Assembly (NCBI GenBank): GCA_022844405.1
Contig: JALHLV010000003.1
Coordinates: forward strand, 142,530-206,529
DNA: 64,000 bases
Origin: Sphingomonadales bacterium
GTDB lineage: Bacteria; Pseudomonadota; Alphaproteobacteria; SMXS01
Direction of reading: 5' to 3'
The first letter of the stretch is position 1. Each line of letters starts with the position of its first letter. The notes under the pieces were generated by a model. The model was not told where the DNA came from. It did no database searches and saw only the letters and a list, made by a program, of their open reading frames with translations. Below are positions 62,112 to 64,000 of this stretch, in pieces. Position numbers and translations under genes: made by a program.

Positions 62112-62726
62112 TTACTGGTACTTCACCGAGCAGCCATAGGCCTTGGTCTGGGCCACCTGCACCGGCTTGCCGGCGGCGACCGCCGCATAGGCCGCGCGCA
62201 CGTAATTCTCGGCCTTCGCGACGTCCGACTGCTTGGCCGAAGGGATGCTGTCGATGGCGCCCATATAGGCCACGGTCTGCGCCGGGGTGATCACCACCAT
62301 CTGCGGCGTCGCGGTCGCGCCATACGCCCTGCCGATCTTGCCGTCCTCGTCCAGGATCACATGCGACGGCGCCGCGTCGCGGGATCGGGTCAGCTCGTTC
62401 GCCTGTGCCGCCGACACGTGGCCCTGCTTGCCTGGCGCCGACGAAACCACCGTCAGCCACGCCACGCCCTTGCCGGTCATCTCTTTCTGCAGCGACTGCA
62501 TGTTGCCGCTGTCGTAATGCTTCACCACGAACGGGCATTCGTGGTTGGTCCATTCCAGCACCACCGTCTTGCCTGCATAGTCGCCGAGGCTGATGGCCTT
62601 GCCGGCCGCATCCTTGCCCGAGAACGCCGGCGCCTTCTGGCCGATCTCCGGCGCCGCCTGCGCCGCAGCCGCCACGACGCAAAGCGCCAATCCCCCGACC
62701 AGCGCCGTGGAAAGTCGTCCGATCAT
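62112..62726 (-). CDS. Periplasmic thioredoxin-fold (AhpC/TSA-like) redoxin
   Basis: This 204-residue exported protein has a signal peptide (MIGRLSTALVGGLALCVV, cleavage near AAQAAP) and a thioredoxin fold. TVVLEWTNHECPFVVKHYDSG has one active-site Cys (about 66), with a cis-Pro in ATPQMVVI (about 143). A further Cys near the end (YGCSVKYQ) could be a resolving residue. AGGGAG precedes the ATG. It lies next to the DsbD-like gene, which could reduce it. Confidence 0.8.
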   Translation of the reverse strand: MIGRLSTALVGGLALCVVAAAAQAAPEIGQKAPAFSGKDAAGKAISLGDYAGKTVVLEWTNHECPFVVKHYDSGNMQSLQKEMTGKGVAWLTVVSSAPGKQGHVSAAQANELTRSRDAAPSHVILDEDGKIGRAYGATATPQMVVITPAQTVAYMGAIDSIPSAKQSDVAKAENYVRAAYAAVAAGKPVQVAQTKAYGCSVKYQ

Positions 62727-62751
62727 CGCACACTCCCTGAGTTGAAGAATC

Positions 62752-64000
62752 CTACCCCTCGGTCTGGCCGATGGCATCCAGCACGATATCCGGCGTGAGC
62801 AACTGGGGCAGCACGACGGCCTCGGCGCGACCAGGCGCAAAGTAGAGATAGAGCGGCACGCCGCTGCGGCCATAGTTTGTCAATATTTCGGTAATCTTTG
62901 GATCGCGGCGCGTCCAGTCGCCCTTCATGTAACGGATGCCCTTGTCGCGGAACTCGGCGGCAACCGCGTCGGTCGCCAGCGCGACCCGCTCGTTGGCGAG
63001 GCAGGTGATGCACCAGGCCGCCGTCAGGTTGACGAACACCGGATCGCCCGCGGCGCGGTACGCCTCCAGCTTGGCCTGGTCATAGGGCTCGGCGGCCAGC
63101 ACGCCGCCGTCGGCGGCGGCTGTCGGCGCGTTCTGCTCGCCCGCGTACCACACCAGCCAGACGCAGGCCGCCAGCGCCACCACCGCCAGCCCATGGCTGA
63201 AGGCCTTGCCAAAGCCGTGCGCGCCCCGCGCGATCCGCCACAGCCAGATGGCGAACACCACCAGCATCAGAATGCCGAGAAGCGCGGCCACGGCGGTGAT
63301 CCCCGCCTGCTGGCCGAGGACCGTGACCAGCCAGATCACCGTGGCATAGACGGGAAACGCCAGGAACTGGCGAAACCGGTCCATCCACGGACCCGGCCGC
63401 GGCAGCAGGCGGCCGATGGCCGGCACCTCGCTGATCAGCAGCATGGGGAACGCCAGCCCAAAGCCCAGCGCCGCGAAGATCAGCAGCGACGACAGCGGCG
63501 GCAGCAGCAGCGCGGCGCCCAGCGCCGAGGCCATGAAAGGCGCGGTGCAGGGCGTCGCCACGATCGTGGCCAGCACGCCGGTCGCGAACGCGCCGATGGC
63601 GCCGCCCCGGTCGACCAGCCCCTGACCCAGCCCGGTGAAGCTGCCGGCAAGCTCGAAATAGCCCGACAGCGACAGACCGACGGCGAACAGGATCACCGCC
63701 AGCACGGCGACCACTTCCGGCGACTGGAGCTGGAAGCCCCAGCCCACCGCCACGCCGCCCGCCCGGAAAGCCAGCAGCGCGCCCGCCAGCGCCAGGAAAC
63801 TCACCATCACGCCCGCCGTGTACAGCAGGCCCTCCATCCGCTTCTCGCGCAGCGACAGGCCCGACGCCTTGACGATGGCGAGCGCCTTCAGCGACAGCAC
63901 CGGAAACACGCACGGCATCAGGTTGAGCAGCACACCGCCCAGAAAGGCGAACAGCACGGCCTGCCAGATCGGTATCTGGGCGATGCCGCCCGGCGCGCCC
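62752..64000 (-). CDS. DsbD-like thiol:disulfide interchange protein (5' end outside window)
   Basis: At least 415 codons are seen; the frame stays open to the window edge, so the start and the N-terminal domain are missing. The membrane domain begins AFLGGVLLNLMPCVFPVLSLKAL, with the key Cys of MPCVFP, and a second Cys lies in ATPCTAPFMASALG. The C-terminal thioredoxin domain has LTAAWCITCLANERV (CxxC). DsbD passes electrons from cytoplasmic thioredoxin to periplasmic partners. The redoxin encoded next is a likely partner. Confidence 0.9.
   Translation of the reverse strand, partial: GAPGGIAQIPIWQAVLFAFLGGVLLNLMPCVFPVLSLKALAIVKASGLSLREKRMEGLLYTAGVMVSFLALAGALLAFRAGGVAVGWGFQLQSPEVVAVLAVILFAVGLSLSGYFELAGSFTGLGQGLVDRGGAIGAFATGVLATIVATPCTAPFMASALGAALLLPPLSSLLIFAALGFGLAFPMLLISEVPAIGRLLPRPGPWMDRFRQFLAFPVYATVIWLVTVLGQQAGITAVAALLGILMLVVFAIWLWRIARGAHGFGKAFSHGLAVVALAACVWLVWYAGEQNAPTAAADGGVLAAEPYDQAKLEAYRAAGDPVFVNLTAAWCITCLANERVALATDAVAAEFRDKGIRYMKGDWTRRDPKITEILTNYGRSGVPLYLYFAPGRAEAVVLPQLLTPDIVLDAIGQTEG

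Overview
The window is a high-GC chromosomal segment. Its cell-wall cluster (mreB-mreC-mreD-mrdA-rodA), its branched-chain amino-acid cluster (miaA, ilvB, ilvN, ilvC, with serB divergent from miaA), and its EpsC-type serine acetyltransferase, TadE/TadG-like and LLM flavoenzyme genes suggest an alphaproteobacterium, most likely a Rhodospirillales-like environmental lineage. The genus cannot be named from sequence alone. Two tRNA genes are present, Lys(CUU) and Thr(GGU). There is no rRNA, CRISPR array or complete prophage.

Layout. 1-10.2 kb: a RES/Xre toxin-antitoxin pair, serine acetyltransferase, a first PIN-toxin pair, a PCu(A)C copper chaperone, a HI0933-type flavoprotein, a NYN/PIN-like nuclease, a Rieske oxygenase with a quinone oxidoreductase, and a second PIN-toxin pair. 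10.2-17.3 kb: a DUF2235 hydrolase, a Fic enzyme, a small phage-like early region (VRR-NUC nuclease and an XRE regulator with candidate operators) and two tandem DUF4349 lipoproteins. 17.3-28.6 kb: two endonuclease/exonuclease/phosphatase (EEP) family genes that each carry the same 51-bp dispersed repeat upstream, a ClpP-like periplasmic protein, a PhyH dioxygenase, a diguanylate cyclase, a cardiolipin-synthase-like enzyme, SelO, a patatin and a PAP2 phosphatase. 28.8-34.4 kb: a MATE exporter whose last 332 bp are repeated about 3 kb downstream. Between the copies lies an A+T-rich three-gene island (unknown protein, small beta-barrel-like protein, ComEC-type metallo-beta-lactamase) and a fragment of another LLM gene. 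A DUF433/DUF5615 toxin-antitoxin pair follows. 34.5-39.0 kb: a TetR-controlled oxidative cluster (LLM monooxygenase, alpha/beta hydrolase, SDR, second LLM monooxygenase) with two matching operator-like sites. 39.3-44.5 kb: four Tad-type pseudopilin-like genes, an exported repeat protein and a 55-codon Flp pilin. 45.1-51.1 kb: tRNA-Lys and the rod-shape operon. 51.5-54.2 kb: GNAT, kinase-like and HAD genes. 54.4-64 kb: the ilv genes, miaA, an apparently split serB, a PemK-type toxin-antitoxin pair behind a 33-bp operator, a CMD-family protein, tRNA-Thr, a periplasmic redoxin and the 5'-truncated end of a DsbD-like gene.

The most interesting part is 30.4-33.4 kb. The junctions look like foreign DNA taken up by one homologous crossover in the MATE gene and one microhomology join, and the cargo is a compact three-gene module that I cannot match to a named system. 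The window is also dense in toxin-antitoxin loci: five pairs, plus a lone Fic enzyme and a small ADP-ribosyltransferase-like protein. Several have clear palindromic operators.
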